A DNA stretch of 64,000 nt, taken from contig JAAFJG010000005.1 of NCBI GenBank assembly GCA_013298075.1, positions 59,432 to 123,431 of the forward strand, given 5' to 3'. Positions 63,866-64,000 of this stretch are shown piece after piece (positions within the stretch are counted from its first letter, which is position 1; each line of letters begins with the position of its first letter). A program made the translations under genes and the position numbers. The stretch is from Cytophagales bacterium (GTDB taxonomy: Bacteria; Bacteroidota; Bacteroidia; Cytophagales; Microscillaceae). The notes under the pieces were generated by a model. The model made no database searches. It had not been told where the DNA came from and worked only from the letters and a program-made list of their open reading frames with translations.

Positions 63866-64000
63866 ATATATAGCAATATGAATGACATTTTGAATTTACG
63901 ATAAATGTGTTATTTAATAGTACATAGATATTTTTTTATTTTTCAAAGGTATATTATTGAGGTAAAATATTAAAAAATAGTTACGGAAGTTTGTCGTATG
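63866..64000. repeat. R4 repeat, second copy, running off the window
   Basis: Begins ATATATAGCAATATGAATGA, then CATTTTGAATTTA. Near the window end, GTTACGGAAGTTTGTCGTAT matches the inverted R4 interior at about 60271-60298. Only its first 135 bases are visible. Confidence 0.7.

Noticed and set aside
1..64000. tRNA, rRNA or CRISPR array
   Set aside because: I looked for T-loop GTTCGA-type motifs with acceptor pairing, for rRNA core sequences and for regularly spaced short repeats and found none. The dispersed R1-R4 repeats are irregularly spaced and carry inverted ends, unlike CRISPR.

Overview
The window is very AT-rich and reads as a chromosome segment of a free-living, Gram-negative member of the Bacteroidota, most likely Cytophagales-like. 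Four things point there. Many genes have the Bacteroidota promoter (TTG, about 20 bases, then TAnnTTTG). Secreted proteins carry type IX secretion C-terminal domains of both the A and the B/gliding kind. The threonine dehydrogenase is the epimerase-like type. Outer-membrane proteins include a TonB-dependent receptor with a carboxypeptidase-regulatory domain and an Omp85 protein. I see no rRNA, tRNA, CRISPR array or transposase gene.

Layout. 0-9 kb: end of a Sua5/TsaC gene, recJ, parE, a rhodanese protein, a His-rich lipoprotein, an ADP-ribosylglycohydrolase and dnaB. 9-14.5 kb: an exported protein, a 40-base perfect palindrome, then a tightly overlapping three-gene operon (DUF262/ParB-like protein, DUF3696-type AAA ATPase, unknown protein) that looks like a defence system. 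14.5-24 kb: asnB, a gene enclosed by inverted repeats of about 100 bases, an nrnA-type phosphoesterase, two small lipoproteins, mreB, a SPOR-like protein and acs. 24-25.3 kb is mostly non-coding and holds two repeats and a candidate structured RNA. 25.3-33 kb: a minus-strand run (PD-(D/E)XK protein, DUF255 protein, an orphan nuoC, a glycosyltransferase), then a FAH-family hydrolase, a T9SS protein and an unknown protein. 33-43 kb: a Cys-rich DUF2934-like protein, an Omp85 protein, sucA and a type IIG-like restriction-modification locus with a tandemly duplicated methylase and target-recognition part. 43-62 kb: a PPP-type phosphatase, hemC, tdh, recO, a lipoprotein, an exported protein, a large gliding/T9SS-B protein, trpS, gltX, a GT2 enzyme, murF, a TonB receptor, a lipocalin-like protein and aroC. 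62-64 kb: tandem Tudor-like genes and a decayed ATPase gene carrying a small inverted-repeat insertion.

The housekeeping genes are typical. The accessory interest lies in the type IIG locus at 38.7-42.7 kb, whose two copies share near-identical flanks around a divergent middle, as expected for specificity switching; in the three-gene ATPase operon at 10.7-14.5 kb; in the inverted-repeat-bounded gene at 16.7-17.7 kb; and in the RNA candidate at 25.15-25.33 kb. At least four families of short non-coding repeats with inverted ends (R1 to R4) are scattered between genes. They look like MITE or REP elements moved by a transposase that is not in the window.
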